Source: Chitinophagaceae bacterium (GTDB lineage Bacteria > Bacteroidota > Bacteroidia > Chitinophagales > Chitinophagaceae). From it: a stretch of 5,875 nucleotides of DNA. The notes under the pieces were generated by a model. That model worked only from the letters and a program-made list of their open reading frames with translations. It was not told the DNA's origin and made no database searches. Below, one piece after another: positions 1 to 5,875 of the stretch. The stretch lies in NCBI GenBank assembly GCA_025963615.1, contig JAOQAL010000725.1, positions 1 to 5,875 on the forward strand. Direction: 5' to 3'. The translations under genes and the position numbers were made by a program. Numbering within the stretch: position 1 is the first letter of the stretch; each line of letters starts with the position of its first letter.

Positions 1-93
1 TTAGCCAAATCGAGTTATGGGCCTTTACTGCTTCGAAAGTTTTTCATTTGAGAAGCAATTAGGCTAAAGCCAATACAGCTTACTTTATTTAAT

Positions 94-113
94 CCCTGCC
101 CTAAAGGACAGGG
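94..113. repeat. Imperfect hairpin, possible terminator of an upstream gene
   Basis: CCCTG (94-98) pairs with CAGGG (109-113). After one C-A mismatch, CC (100-101) pairs with GG (106-107) around a TAAA loop. An alternative register pairs TGCCCT (97-102) with AGGGCA (110-115). No clear T-tract follows on either strand, so a terminator role is only a guess. It could equally be a dispersed intergenic repeat. Confidence 0.35.
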
Positions 114-198
114 CAATCAAAATCAAAATATCCTTCAATTTATTTGCTGTCTTCCTGAAAGAAAGAAGATTAAAAACACAATATCGAAGCCGGATGCC

Positions 199-397
199 TG
201 TCATTCCGACGGATTCATTAAACGGGTTTCATTTGTTTTTTGGATGACAGTATGAGTTGGTGTCCGTTGGTTGGCCAAAAAATAAGAGCGGAGAAATAAA
301 CAGGCGGGTACAATTTGAAAAAAAGAGAAAAAAGAATATTGGCAACACAATACGGTACTCATTGAAAAACAATATGTTTATCTATATGTCATTCCGA
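199..397. repeat. 11-base direct repeat TGTCATTCCGA (199-209 and 387-397)
   Basis: The same 11-mer occurs at 199-209 and 387-397, both on the + strand, separated by 177 bases. From memory, similar GTCATTCCGA-type strings recur in Bacteroidota intergenic DNA, so these may be remnants of a dispersed repeat. The flanks do not match beyond the 11-mer, and chance is possible in 488 bases of AT-leaning sequence. Confidence 0.35.
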
Positions 398-488
398 AAG
401 CAACCGACGCCGAACAAAGATTCAAAACCCGGTAACAAAAAATCAATCCCATGCGTCTAACCCGTGACGACGTCTTAAAACCATCACT

Positions 489-1823
489 ATGCTCAAAAAC
501 TATTTCAAAATCGCCTTTAGAAATATCATTCGCCACAAAGCCTATTCTTTAATTAATATTTCAGGATTGGCCATTGGCATGGCTTGCAGCATCCTGATTT
601 TTTTGTGGGTGCAGAACGAGTTAAGCTATGACCGGTTTCATGCCAATGCTAACCAGGTTTACCGCATAACCTGTAACGCCGGCGATTTCAAAGCTGCCGT
701 GAACCCGGCAGGCATGCCCGCCGGGCTGAAAGCAGAAATGCCCGTGATAAAAAACTTCGTCCGGTTAAGCCATCAGTCAACTAATTTATTTGAAGTAGGC
801 GATCACAAATTCGAAGAAAAGCGGGTATTCTATGCCGACTCAACCTTTCTTGAAGTGTTTTCTTTTCCATTCGTGAAAGGAAATCCCAAAACAGCGCTGG
901 AGCAGGCGGATGCTGTATTGATTACCGAAGATATGGCAACTAAATATTTTGGAAAGGAAGACGCCTTGGGTAAACAGTTGCGCAAGGATAATGGTAAAAA
1001 TGTGATAGTAACAGGAATACTGGCCAATATCCCTTCCAATTCACACCTGCAATTCGATTTTATTCTGCCGATGTCATCCATAGCACAATCTGACTATGAT
1101 TTAAGAACCAATGTATGGGACAATTTTAACTATTATACCTATGTCCAGCTTGATAAGAATTTTATTCCAACGGCTGTATCCCTGGCAGGATTGAATAACC
1201 AGATGAACAAAATTTATAAAAAACATGTGAATGAGACTGAACTGAAAGTTGCGTTTCAACTACAGCCCTTAACCAGTATTCATCTTCATTCTAACTTACA
1301 GGTAGACCTAACCGGGCATGGGAATGTACAATACGTGAATATATTTTTTATAGTTTCCATTTTTATTCTTGTAGTAGCTTGTATCAATTTTATGAACCTG
1401 GCTACGGCCCGGTCGTCACGCAGGGCCAAGGAAGTTGGTTTGCGTAAAGTGGTAGGGGCAGGACGCAAACAGCTTATCGGGCAATTTCTAGGGGAGTCCT
1501 TACTTATTTCTTTTTTTGCTTTATTATTAGCTATTGGAATTGTATTGTTATTTCTCCCCGTATTCAATACCATATCGGAGAAAACGCTCTCTATTCATTT
1601 CCTGGATGGAAAGCTTATGCTAGGCCTGCTTGGCATAGCAGCAGCTACCGGCCTGATCTCTGGCAGTTACCCTGCATTGTTTTTGTCTGGCTTTAAACCG
1701 GTAAAAGTGCTGAAAGGAAATATGAAATCAATGGGAGGTAATCTGTTATTCCGGAATGCCCTGGTAGTTACACAATTTATTGTTTCGTTCGTGTTGCTGG
1801 AAGGGACCGTAGTTGTTTACTAA
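489..1823 (+). CDS. N-terminal half of permease gene 1 (444 aa, ends at the internal stop)
   Basis: If the TAA at 1821 is real, translation gives a 444-residue protein. It would contain TM1, one MacB_PCD-like extracytoplasmic domain, the FtsX core (TM2-TM4) and TM5, ending in VVVY. That resembles a single-module MacB/FtsX permease (four TM segments) plus an extra C-terminal helix, so it could in principle insert in the membrane. The start is ATG 489 because MLKNYFKIAFRN matches the N-termini of the two following paralogues (MLKSYFKTAWRH and MFKNYFQTAWRN). No Shine-Dalgarno precedes it. Glu438 lies inside the predicted TM5 hydrophobic run, where paralogue gene 2 has only neutral residues (IALIISTMVIY). 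Whether this half is functional alone is unknown. I favour it being the broken 5' part of one gene. Confidence 0.7.
   Translation: MLKNYFKIAFRNIIRHKAYSLINISGLAIGMACSILIFLWVQNELSYDRFHANANQVYRITCNAGDFKAAVNPAGMPAGLKAEMPVIKNFVRLSHQSTNLFEVGDHKFEEKRVFYADSTFLEVFSFPFVKGNPKTALEQADAVLITEDMATKYFGKEDALGKQLRKDNGKNVIVTGILANIPSNSHLQFDFILPMSSIAQSDYDLRTNVWDNFNYYTYVQLDKNFIPTAVSLAGLNNQMNKIYKKHVNETELKVAFQLQPLTSIHLHSNLQVDLTGHGNVQYVNIFFIVSIFILVVACINFMNLATARSSRRAKEVGLRKVVGAGRKQLIGQFLGESLLISFFALLLAIGIVLLFLPVFNTISEKTLSIHFLDGKLMLGLLGIAAATGLISGSYPALFLSGFKPVKVLKGNMKSMGGNLLFRNALVVTQFIVSFVLLEGTVVVY
1821..1823 (+). other. In-frame nonsense codon TAA splitting permease gene 1
   Basis: Codons on either side read VVVY-stop-QLQFLKNR. 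Gene 2 reads MVIYRQIQYAKDR at the same place, so the stop replaces one residue without shifting the frame. The next six bases are CAG CTA, giving stop-CAR-YYA, the form known from tobacco mosaic virus-type readthrough. CAG CTA also simply encodes the conserved Gln-Leu here, so the match may be incidental. TAA ends gene 2 and the restored gene 1 too, so a reassigned TAA codon is unlikely. Confidence 0.9.
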
Positions 1824-1874
1824 CAGCTACAATTTTTAAAAAACAGGATCCTGGGTTTTGAAAAAGAAAACCTG

Positions 1875-2861
1875 TTGTATATGCCCATGACGGGTGATAT
1901 GTGGAGCAGGCAACCGGCGCTGAAAACGGAACTGAAACAGAATCCGCTTACCACTGATTTTACAATTATTTCCGACCTGCCCACCAATCTTACCAGTGGC
2001 ACCGTCAATGTGCAATGGGAGGGAAAAGATCCTAAATCACAAACCGTTTTTCCTTCAATGGATGTAAACGAAGATTTCATTGATGTTTTCCAGATGAAAA
2101 TATTAAGTGGGCGAAGCTTTTCCAGGGAATTTACAGCCGATTCAAACAACTATATCCTGAATGAAAAAGCCCTGCAGGTAATGGGAATGAAAGTGACTAA
2201 CGCTGTGGGCAAACCGCTTTCCTTTGGGGGTACCAAGGGAACTATTATTGGGGTAGTAAAGGATTTTAATTTCAAGCCTATCCAGCAATCTATCGAACCG
2301 TTGATCTTACGATTGAACCGGTACGGGGGTAATGTGGTGGTAAGAACAAAACCGGGCAGCACGGAAGCAACGATCAAAGTACTGGGAAAAATAAGTCAGC
2401 AACTCAATCCGTCCTATCCGTTTAACTATAATTTCCTCGACAAAGACCTGGCGAATCTTTACAAAGGCGAACAACAACTCGGCAGCCTGTTCAATATATT
2501 TGCCATACTGGCTATTTTTATTTCCTGTATGGGACTTTACGGATTATCCGCATTCATGGCCGAACAACGAACCAAAGAAATAGGTGTGCGCAAAGTATTG
2601 GGCGCATCCGTATTCAATATTGTCTATTTATTGTCTACAGGTTTTACCAGGCTAATCCTTATTGCCACGGCTATAGCGATCCCGGTCTCCTGGTTTGCTA
2701 TCAACAGTTGGCTGGATGGCTTTGCTTACCGCATTCACGTCAGCTGGATTATTTTTCTGATTGCTTCTCTGGCAGCCTTAGCTATTGCATGGTTAACCGT
2801 CAGTTATGAGTCTGTAAAAGCAGCGGTGGCGAACCCAGTGAAGTCGCTGCGAACGGAATAA
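1875..2861 (+). CDS. C-terminal half of permease gene 1, downstream of the internal stop
   Basis: This is the continuation of the gene 1 frame. Possible restart codons are TTG 1875, ATG 1881 and ATG 1887, all just downstream of the stop and none with a clear ribosome binding site. It encodes the second extracytoplasmic domain (GVVKDFNF at residues 126-133 counted from TTG 1875), TM6, the cytoplasmic TKEIGVRKVLGAS segment (233-245), TM7, TM8 and the family C-terminus NPVKSLRTE. It lacks TM5, so an independently started product would begin with its periplasmic domain, with no signal peptide or anchoring helix to carry that domain across the membrane. This argues against an independent gene and for a fragment, unless stop readthrough joins it to the first half. 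The 345 codons after the stop contain no other stop or frameshift, so the interruption looks recent. Confidence 0.6.
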   Translation: MYMPMTGDMWSRQPALKTELKQNPLTTDFTIISDLPTNLTSGTVNVQWEGKDPKSQTVFPSMDVNEDFIDVFQMKILSGRSFSREFTADSNNYILNEKALQVMGMKVTNAVGKPLSFGGTKGTIIGVVKDFNFKPIQQSIEPLILRLNRYGGNVVVRTKPGSTEATIKVLGKISQQLNPSYPFNYNFLDKDLANLYKGEQQLGSLFNIFAILAIFISCMGLYGLSAFMAEQRTKEIGVRKVLGASVFNIVYLLSTGFTRLILIATAIAIPVSWFAINSWLDGFAYRIHVSWIIFLIASLAALAIAWLTVSYESVKAAVANPVKSLRTE

Positions 2862-2864
2862 CTT

Positions 2865-2885
2865 CCGGTTAGGCACCGGCATTTT
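2865..2885 (+). terminator. Candidate intrinsic terminator after permease gene 1
   Basis: A perfect 5-bp GC-rich stem, CCGGT (2865-2869) with ACCGG (2875-2879), closes a TAGGC loop. It begins 4 bases after the gene 1 stop and is followed by CATTTT. The T-tract is the left half of a 10-base palindrome, ATTTTAAAAT (2881-2890). Position and composition suit a weak Rho-independent terminator separating gene 1 from gene 2. The stem is short and the T-run only four bases, so termination may be partial. Confidence 0.45.
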
Positions 2886-2935
2886 AAAATAAAGGGGTGG
2901 TAAGGGGATTTTATGAACCAGGTGAAGGATATGGA

Positions 2936-2969
2936 TTTGGCTGATAGTCCAGCAAATTGAGGACATTTG
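2936..2969 (+). promoter_or_regulatory. Weak candidate Bacteroidota-type promoter for genes 2-3
   Basis: TTTG at 2936-2939 lies 22 bases before GACATTTG at 2962-2969. The known pattern in Bacteroidota is a -33 TTG/TTTG and a -7 TAnnTTTG. Here the -7 box matches seven of eight positions, with G for the initial T. If used, transcription would start around 2976 and give a leader of about 115 bases containing both stem-loops at 2985-3061. Such short degenerate matches arise easily by chance. Confidence 0.22.
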
Positions 2970-2984
2970 CGTTGTTAAACCAGC

Positions 2985-3038
2985 ACGTATCATTAGCCGA
3001 TCGTACCCTTTACGTAGCGAAGAAAATCGGCTATACGT
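2985..3038 (+). promoter_or_regulatory. Long bulged stem-loop in the leader of permease gene 2
   Basis: TAGCCGAT (2994-3001) pairs perfectly with ATCGGCTA (3026-3033). ACGTA (2985-2989) pairs with TACGT (3034-3038) outside a four-base bulge (2990-2993), for 13 base pairs in all. The 24-base loop can form a further small hairpin, CGTA (3002-3005) with TACG (3011-3014). A 13-bp pairing in a 228-base spacer is more structure than I would expect by chance. It may be a cis-acting RNA, a protein-binding palindrome or a remnant of a mobile or dispersed repeat. It has no T-tract and does not look like a terminator. It is not a riboswitch class I recognise. Confidence 0.5.
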
Positions 3039-3039
3039 A

Positions 3040-3061
3040 ATGAAACGAAAGATGGTTTCAT
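3040..3061 (+). promoter_or_regulatory. Second stem-loop, 28 bases before the gene 2 start
   Basis: ATGAAAC (3040-3046) pairs perfectly with GTTTCAT (3055-3061) across an 8-base purine-rich loop. It starts two bases after the larger stem-loop ends, so the two could stack or switch. An inverted repeat of this size could also be an operator for a dimeric regulator. No experimental or family support is visible. Confidence 0.4.
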
Positions 3062-3089
3062 AAAATGTATAACCTATAACTCTGCAAAC

Positions 3090-5462
3090 ATGCTTAAGAG
3101 TTATTTCAAAACTGCCTGGCGCCATATCATAAGAAGCAAGGGTTACAGCTTACTTAATATTTTGGGTCTTGCCACCGGTATGGCGGTGGCCTTGCTGATT
3201 GGTCTTTGGGTGTATAATCAATATTCGTACGATAAATTCCTTCCAGACTATCAGCAGTTGTACCGGGTGCAGCGGAATTTCAACAGCAATGGTGACACCC
3301 TCACGTTCCCTACTACGTCTTTAAAATTGGCAGATGTGTTGCGTAATCAGGTTCCCGAAATTGAATATGTTGCTGAAAGCGACTGGATGGGATCTCATGG
3401 CCTGATGGTGGAGAATAAGAAATTTTATATGAAAGGAGCCCAGGTTGGCGGTGATTTTTTAAAAATGTTTCAATACCCTTTGCTGCAAGGGAATGCCAAT
3501 ACAGTTTTGAAGGACACGTATTCCATCGTGCTTACACAATCAACCTCCAAAGCATTGTTTGGTAATGAAAACACCATTGGCAAAATGGTTCGATTCGATA
3601 ATAAAAACGATCTGAAGGTAACCGGAATCCTGGAGGATTTACCTGCAAACTCATCCTTTCAGTTTAATTTTTTGGTTCCATTTAGTTATTATGAACAAAC
3701 TGAAGCCTGGGTAAAACAAGCGCGGACAGAAAATTTTGGCTGGAACGATTTTCAACAATTTGTTCAACTAAAGCCGGGTACAAGCTATGCCCAGGTGGCA
3801 CATAAGATAAAAGACATTGAAAAAACAGAGCAGGAAAATACCAACGCTATGAATTCTGAGGTCATCCTGCAACCACTTCAAAACTGGCACCTCTATTCCA
3901 AATATGAAAACGGGAAAGAAACCGGAGGCTTCATAATTTATGTACGGATGTTCAGTATTATTGGTGCCCTGGTATTGGTGATCGCCTGTATTAATTTTAT
4001 AAATCTTACTACAGCAAGGTCTGAAAAAAGAGCTAAGGAAGTAGGTGTGAGAAAAGCAATTGGGTCGGAACGAAAAGACCTGATTTTTCAATTCTTAACG
4101 GAATCTTTTTTACTCACTTTTATTGCGTTTTTATTTGCAATTGTAATTGTGCAATTAGCATTGTCTCCCTTTAATACACTCACAGGAACCCGTATAAGGA
4201 TACCGTTTTCAAGTCCTGTTTTTTGGACTGTGATGACCGGCTCTGTTTTGATCACTACACTCATAGCAGGCAGCAGGCCTGCCTTTCATCTCTCATCATT
4301 CAACCCCGTGAAAGTTCTTAAAGGCAATCTACAGGTTGGTAAAGCGGCGTCCCTGCCAAGAAAGATACTGGTAGTGATCCAGTTCAGTTGTTCCATTGCG
4401 TTAATCATAAGTACGATGGTTATATACAGGCAAATTCAATATGCAAAGGACCGGCCTACTGGCTACAATATAGACCGTCTCCTGATGACGGATTTGAACA
4501 GCGACCTAGTCCATCAGTATACCGCAATTAAAAATGAATTGATACAAAAAGGTATTGCGGAAAGCGTCACGGCCGCGTCAAGTCTGGCAACCGGCATTGG
4601 CTGGCATTCGGATATCGGCAACTGGCCTGGTAAAAAAGCCGGTGAAACAGTCGAAATGGGAACCATTCAAATTGCGGAAGATTATTTTAAAACCCTGGGG
4701 ATATCCATGAAATCGGGCCGGGATTTTTCATCGCATGCAGATACGGCAAATGTCATTTTCAATGAAACGGCCATCAAGCGCCTGCGACTGGAACAACCCA
4801 TAGATCAAACTATTACCTGGCAAGATCATCCATACAGAATAGTTGGCGTTGTCAAGGACGCCCTGATGTTATCGCCTTTTGAACCTGCGGAACCAACGAT
4901 GTTTCTCTATCATCCTTCTTATGAAAATTTTCTTTTGTATCGTTTGTCGCCCGATATAAATACGCAGGAAGCCATTATAAAATTGACTGACGTCTTCAAT
5001 AAGTACAATCCTGCTTTCCCATATACCTATCAATTCGCTGATCAAAGTTATGCGGCAAAGTTTGACCTTGAAGTGCTGATCGGGAAATTGGCAGGAATCT
5101 TTGCAGGGTTGGCCATTTTCATTTCATGCCTCGGTTTATCCGGGCTCGCGGCATACATAGCGGAGCAACGTACCAAAGAAATCGGTATCCGCAAAGTATT
5201 GGGTGCCTCAGTATCACAGGTATGGTTATTGCTTTCAAAAGATTTTCTCGTATTGGTAATAATAAGTTGTTTTGTTGCGTCACCGGTTGCACTGTATTTT
5301 TTACAGGATTGGTTGCATAAATATTCATATCGAATCACCATCGGCCCGGGCGTGTTTATAGTAGCTGCGGTAATGGCACTGATCATCACACTACTTACAA
5401 TCAGTTTCCAGGCAATCAAAGCGGCAATAGCAAATCCGGTAAAGAGTTTGAGAACAGAGTAA
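3090..5462 (+). CDS. FtsX/MacB-type ABC transporter permease (intact, 790 aa)
   Basis: This is an inner-membrane permease of an ABC transporter, of the internally duplicated MacB_PCD-FtsX type common in Bacteroidota. Segments by residue: TM1 about 20-42, YSYDKF 45-50, first extracytoplasmic domain about 43-282, TM2 283-306, KRAKEVGVRKAIG 313-325 (cytoplasmic coupling segment), TM3 338-360, TM4 375-397, NPVKVLKG 405-412, TM5 425-446, second extracytoplasmic domain 447-664 with GVVKD 586-590, TM6 665-690, TKEIGIRKVLGAS 695-707, TM7 716-738, TM8 752-775 and NPVKSLRTE 782-790. The length is typical of the family. In homologues of this kind the permease works with a separate MacB/LolD-like ATPase, and none is seen here. 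The start is ATG 3090 because the N-terminus matches both neighbours; no Shine-Dalgarno is visible. One oddity is GSRP at 394-397, where gene 1 and, from memory, most relatives have GSYP. The substrate is unknown; efflux or cell-envelope stress roles are only guesses. It is probably co-transcribed with gene 3, which starts 10 bases after its stop. Confidence 0.93.
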   Translation: MLKSYFKTAWRHIIRSKGYSLLNILGLATGMAVALLIGLWVYNQYSYDKFLPDYQQLYRVQRNFNSNGDTLTFPTTSLKLADVLRNQVPEIEYVAESDWMGSHGLMVENKKFYMKGAQVGGDFLKMFQYPLLQGNANTVLKDTYSIVLTQSTSKALFGNENTIGKMVRFDNKNDLKVTGILEDLPANSSFQFNFLVPFSYYEQTEAWVKQARTENFGWNDFQQFVQLKPGTSYAQVAHKIKDIEKTEQENTNAMNSEVILQPLQNWHLYSKYENGKETGGFIIYVRMFSIIGALVLVIACINFINLTTARSEKRAKEVGVRKAIGSERKDLIFQFLTESFLLTFIAFLFAIVIVQLALSPFNTLTGTRIRIPFSSPVFWTVMTGSVLITTLIAGSRPAFHLSSFNPVKVLKGNLQVGKAASLPRKILVVIQFSCSIALIISTMVIYRQIQYAKDRPTGYNIDRLLMTDLNSDLVHQYTAIKNELIQKGIAESVTAASSLATGIGWHSDIGNWPGKKAGETVEMGTIQIAEDYFKTLGISMKSGRDFSSHADTANVIFNETAIKRLRLEQPIDQTITWQDHPYRIVGVVKDALMLSPFEPAEPTMFLYHPSYENFLLYRLSPDINTQEAIIKLTDVFNKYNPAFPYTYQFADQSYAAKFDLEVLIGKLAGIFAGLAIFISCLGLSGLAAYIAEQRTKEIGIRKVLGASVSQVWLLLSKDFLVLVIISCFVASPVALYFLQDWLHKYSYRITIGPGVFIVAAVMALIITLLTISFQAIKAAIANPVKSLRTE

Positions 5463-5472
5463 AGCGTATAGC

Positions 5473-5875
5473 ATGTTTAAAAATTATTTCCAAACTGCCT
5501 GGCGCAACCTGATGAAGGATAAAACATTTTCTTTCATCAACATTACAGGACTTTCTATTGGCATCGCTGCAGGTCTCTTGATTTTACAGTATATAAGTTT
5601 TGAATTAAGCTACGACCGGTTCAATACAAACCTGGCTGATCTCTATCGGGTAATCAACGACCGTTATCAAAACGGCCGGTTGATACAACATGGCACGGCC
5701 ACGTATTCTGCTATTGGCAAAGCGCTGAAAGAGGATTATCCGGAAGTAGAGAACAACAGCCGGGTGGAATTCTTGCCACAACCAGTCATTATTTATGACA
5801 ATAAGATAATGGATGTGCAAAATGGATTAGCGGTAGATAATTCATTTCTTTCCATGTTTTCTTATCAGCTGGTGG
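5473..5875 (+). CDS. FtsX/MacB-type ABC transporter permease, 5' part (runs off the window)
   Basis: ATG 5473 opens a frame with no stop through the window end, giving 134 codons of a third paralogue. The N-terminus MFKNYFQTAWRNLMKDK is followed by TM1 (about residues 20-42, INITGLSIGIAAGLLIL), ELSYDRF (44-50), LYRV (57-60) and the start of a MacB_PCD-like extracytoplasmic domain. The segment VDNSFLSMFSYQLV (121-134) matches the ADSTFLEVFSFPFV stretch of gene 1 and GGDFLKMFQYPLL of gene 2. Only 10 bases separate it from the gene 2 stop, and no Shine-Dalgarno is seen, so co-transcription and possibly translational coupling with gene 2 are likely. The full protein is expected to be close to 790 residues. 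The remaining domains lie outside the window and cannot be judged. Confidence 0.9.
   Translation, partial: MFKNYFQTAWRNLMKDKTFSFINITGLSIGIAAGLLILQYISFELSYDRFNTNLADLYRVINDRYQNGRLIQHGTATYSAIGKALKEDYPEVENNSRVEFLPQPVIIYDNKIMDVQNGLAVDNSFLSMFSYQLV

Larger units (their letters stand above)
1..488. other. Non-coding region upstream of permease gene 1
   Basis: I see no convincing gene here. The only open stretch above 60 codons (TTG at 257 to 460, + strand) encodes a lysine- and asparagine-rich peptide with no recognisable domain and an implausible start context, so I leave it out. The region contains several short inverted repeats (1-6/62-67, 29-34/52-57, 94-113), an 11-base direct repeat (199-209 and 387-397) and a purine-rich tract near 312-335. 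No full match to the Bacteroidota promoter pattern (TTG, 17-23 bases, TAnnTTTG) was found. The bases before the ATG at 489 are A-rich and lack a Shine-Dalgarno motif, which is usual in this phylum. The region probably holds the promoter and leader of gene 1, but I cannot place them. Confidence 0.6.
489..2861 (+). pseudogene. FtsX/MacB-type ABC transporter permease, interrupted by an in-frame TAA
   Basis: This is a two-module ABC permease of the inner membrane. The frame from ATG 489 stops at TAA 1821-1823 (codon 445). It then continues in the same frame, with no indel, to TAA 2859-2861. Ignoring the internal stop, the gene is 790 codons, exactly the length of the intact paralogue downstream. 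Expected order by residue: TM1 about 20-42, ELSYDRF 44-50, first MacB_PCD-like domain about 43-280, TM2 281-303, the KEVGLRK coupling segment about 314-320, TM3 336-358, TM4 376-400, KPVKVLKG 403-410, TM5 423-444. After the stop come the second periplasmic domain about 446-666 (GVVKDFNF near 588-595), TM6 667-690, TKEIGVRKVLGAS 695-707, TM7 718-740, TM8 751-772 and NPVKSLRTE 782-790. The second part shows no further decay. The stop most simply arose from CAA (Gln) by one C-to-T change. Paralogue gene 2 has Arg447 at the aligned position. The substrate is unknown. A sequencing error or suppressed stop cannot be excluded. Confidence 0.82.

Noticed and set aside
373..380. TATGTTTA resembling a -7 TAnnTTTG box upstream of gene 1
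   Set aside because: The final base differs, and no TTG lies at the required distance upstream.
257..460. 67-codon open frame from a TTG start upstream of gene 1
   Set aside because: The composition is low-complexity and Lys/Asn-rich. It has no domain, no plausible start signal and no relation to neighbours, so it is probably a chance open frame.
1286..1573. Minus-strand open frames inside the permease genes (also 830-1081, 1820-2149, 2150-2377, 2793-3125, 3768-4091, 5048-5419, 5605-5820)
   Set aside because: They are antisense shadows of well-supported coding sequence, with no recognisable domains.
1838..1844. A AAA AAC slippery heptamer in phase with the gene 1 frame, just before the palindrome CAGGATCCTG (1844-1853)
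   Set aside because: It lies after the stop, and a -1 shift there would leave the correct frame, so it cannot rescue the truncation. The palindrome has no room for a stable loop.
489..2861. Reassigned TAA codon (alternative genetic code) as the explanation for the internal stop
   Set aside because: Gene 2 and the restored gene 1 both terminate at TAA exactly at the family C-terminus, and no other internal TAA occurs in the coding frames.
2974..3079. Possible integron attC-like site (GTTAAAC at 2974-2980 with AAC-ending strings near 3079)
   Set aside because: The boxes are in the wrong order for attC (RYYYAAC should precede GTTRRRY), the reverse strand does not fit either, and there is no integrase or cassette structure.

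Overview
The window looks like a Bacteroidota genome, most probably Chitinophagaceae/Cytophagales-like. The evidence is a tandem array of long (about 790 aa) two-module FtsX/MacB-type ABC transporter permeases ending in NPVKSLRTE, no Shine-Dalgarno motifs before the starts, and moderately AT-leaning DNA. This placement rests on family recognition and was not tested by a search. All genes are on the + strand.

Layout. Positions 1-488 hold no convincing gene, only short inverted and direct repeats. Positions 489-2861 are permease gene 1, which is interrupted by one in-frame TAA at 1821-1823. The same frame then stays open to a normal C-terminus. Read through that stop, the gene is 2373 nt, exactly the length of its intact neighbour. 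Positions 2862-3089 are a 228-nt spacer with a small terminator-like hairpin just after gene 1 and two adjacent stem-loops upstream of gene 2. Positions 3090-5462 are permease gene 2, intact at 790 aa. Ten bases later, at 5473, permease gene 3 begins and runs off the window. It has 134 readable codons.

How the genes relate. The three N-termini align directly (M-[LF]-K-x-Y-F-x-x-A-[FW]-R, then [LY]SYD[RK]F and [LV]YR[IV]), so they are tandem paralogues. Each complete copy has the plan TM1, extracytoplasmic MacB_PCD-like domain, TM2-4, TM5, second extracytoplasmic domain, TM6-8. This is an internally duplicated permease that could supply both halves of a transporter in one chain. No ATPase, periplasmic adaptor or regulator is present, so substrate and partners cannot be read from this window. 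Genes 2 and 3 look co-transcribed. Gene 1 may be a separate unit.

The most notable signal is the nonsense codon in gene 1. It sits right after TM5, near the boundary between the two modules, in an otherwise undecayed gene. Possible explanations are a recent pseudogene, a sequencing error, stop readthrough, or a split protein. I see no strong evidence for an entirely new system here.
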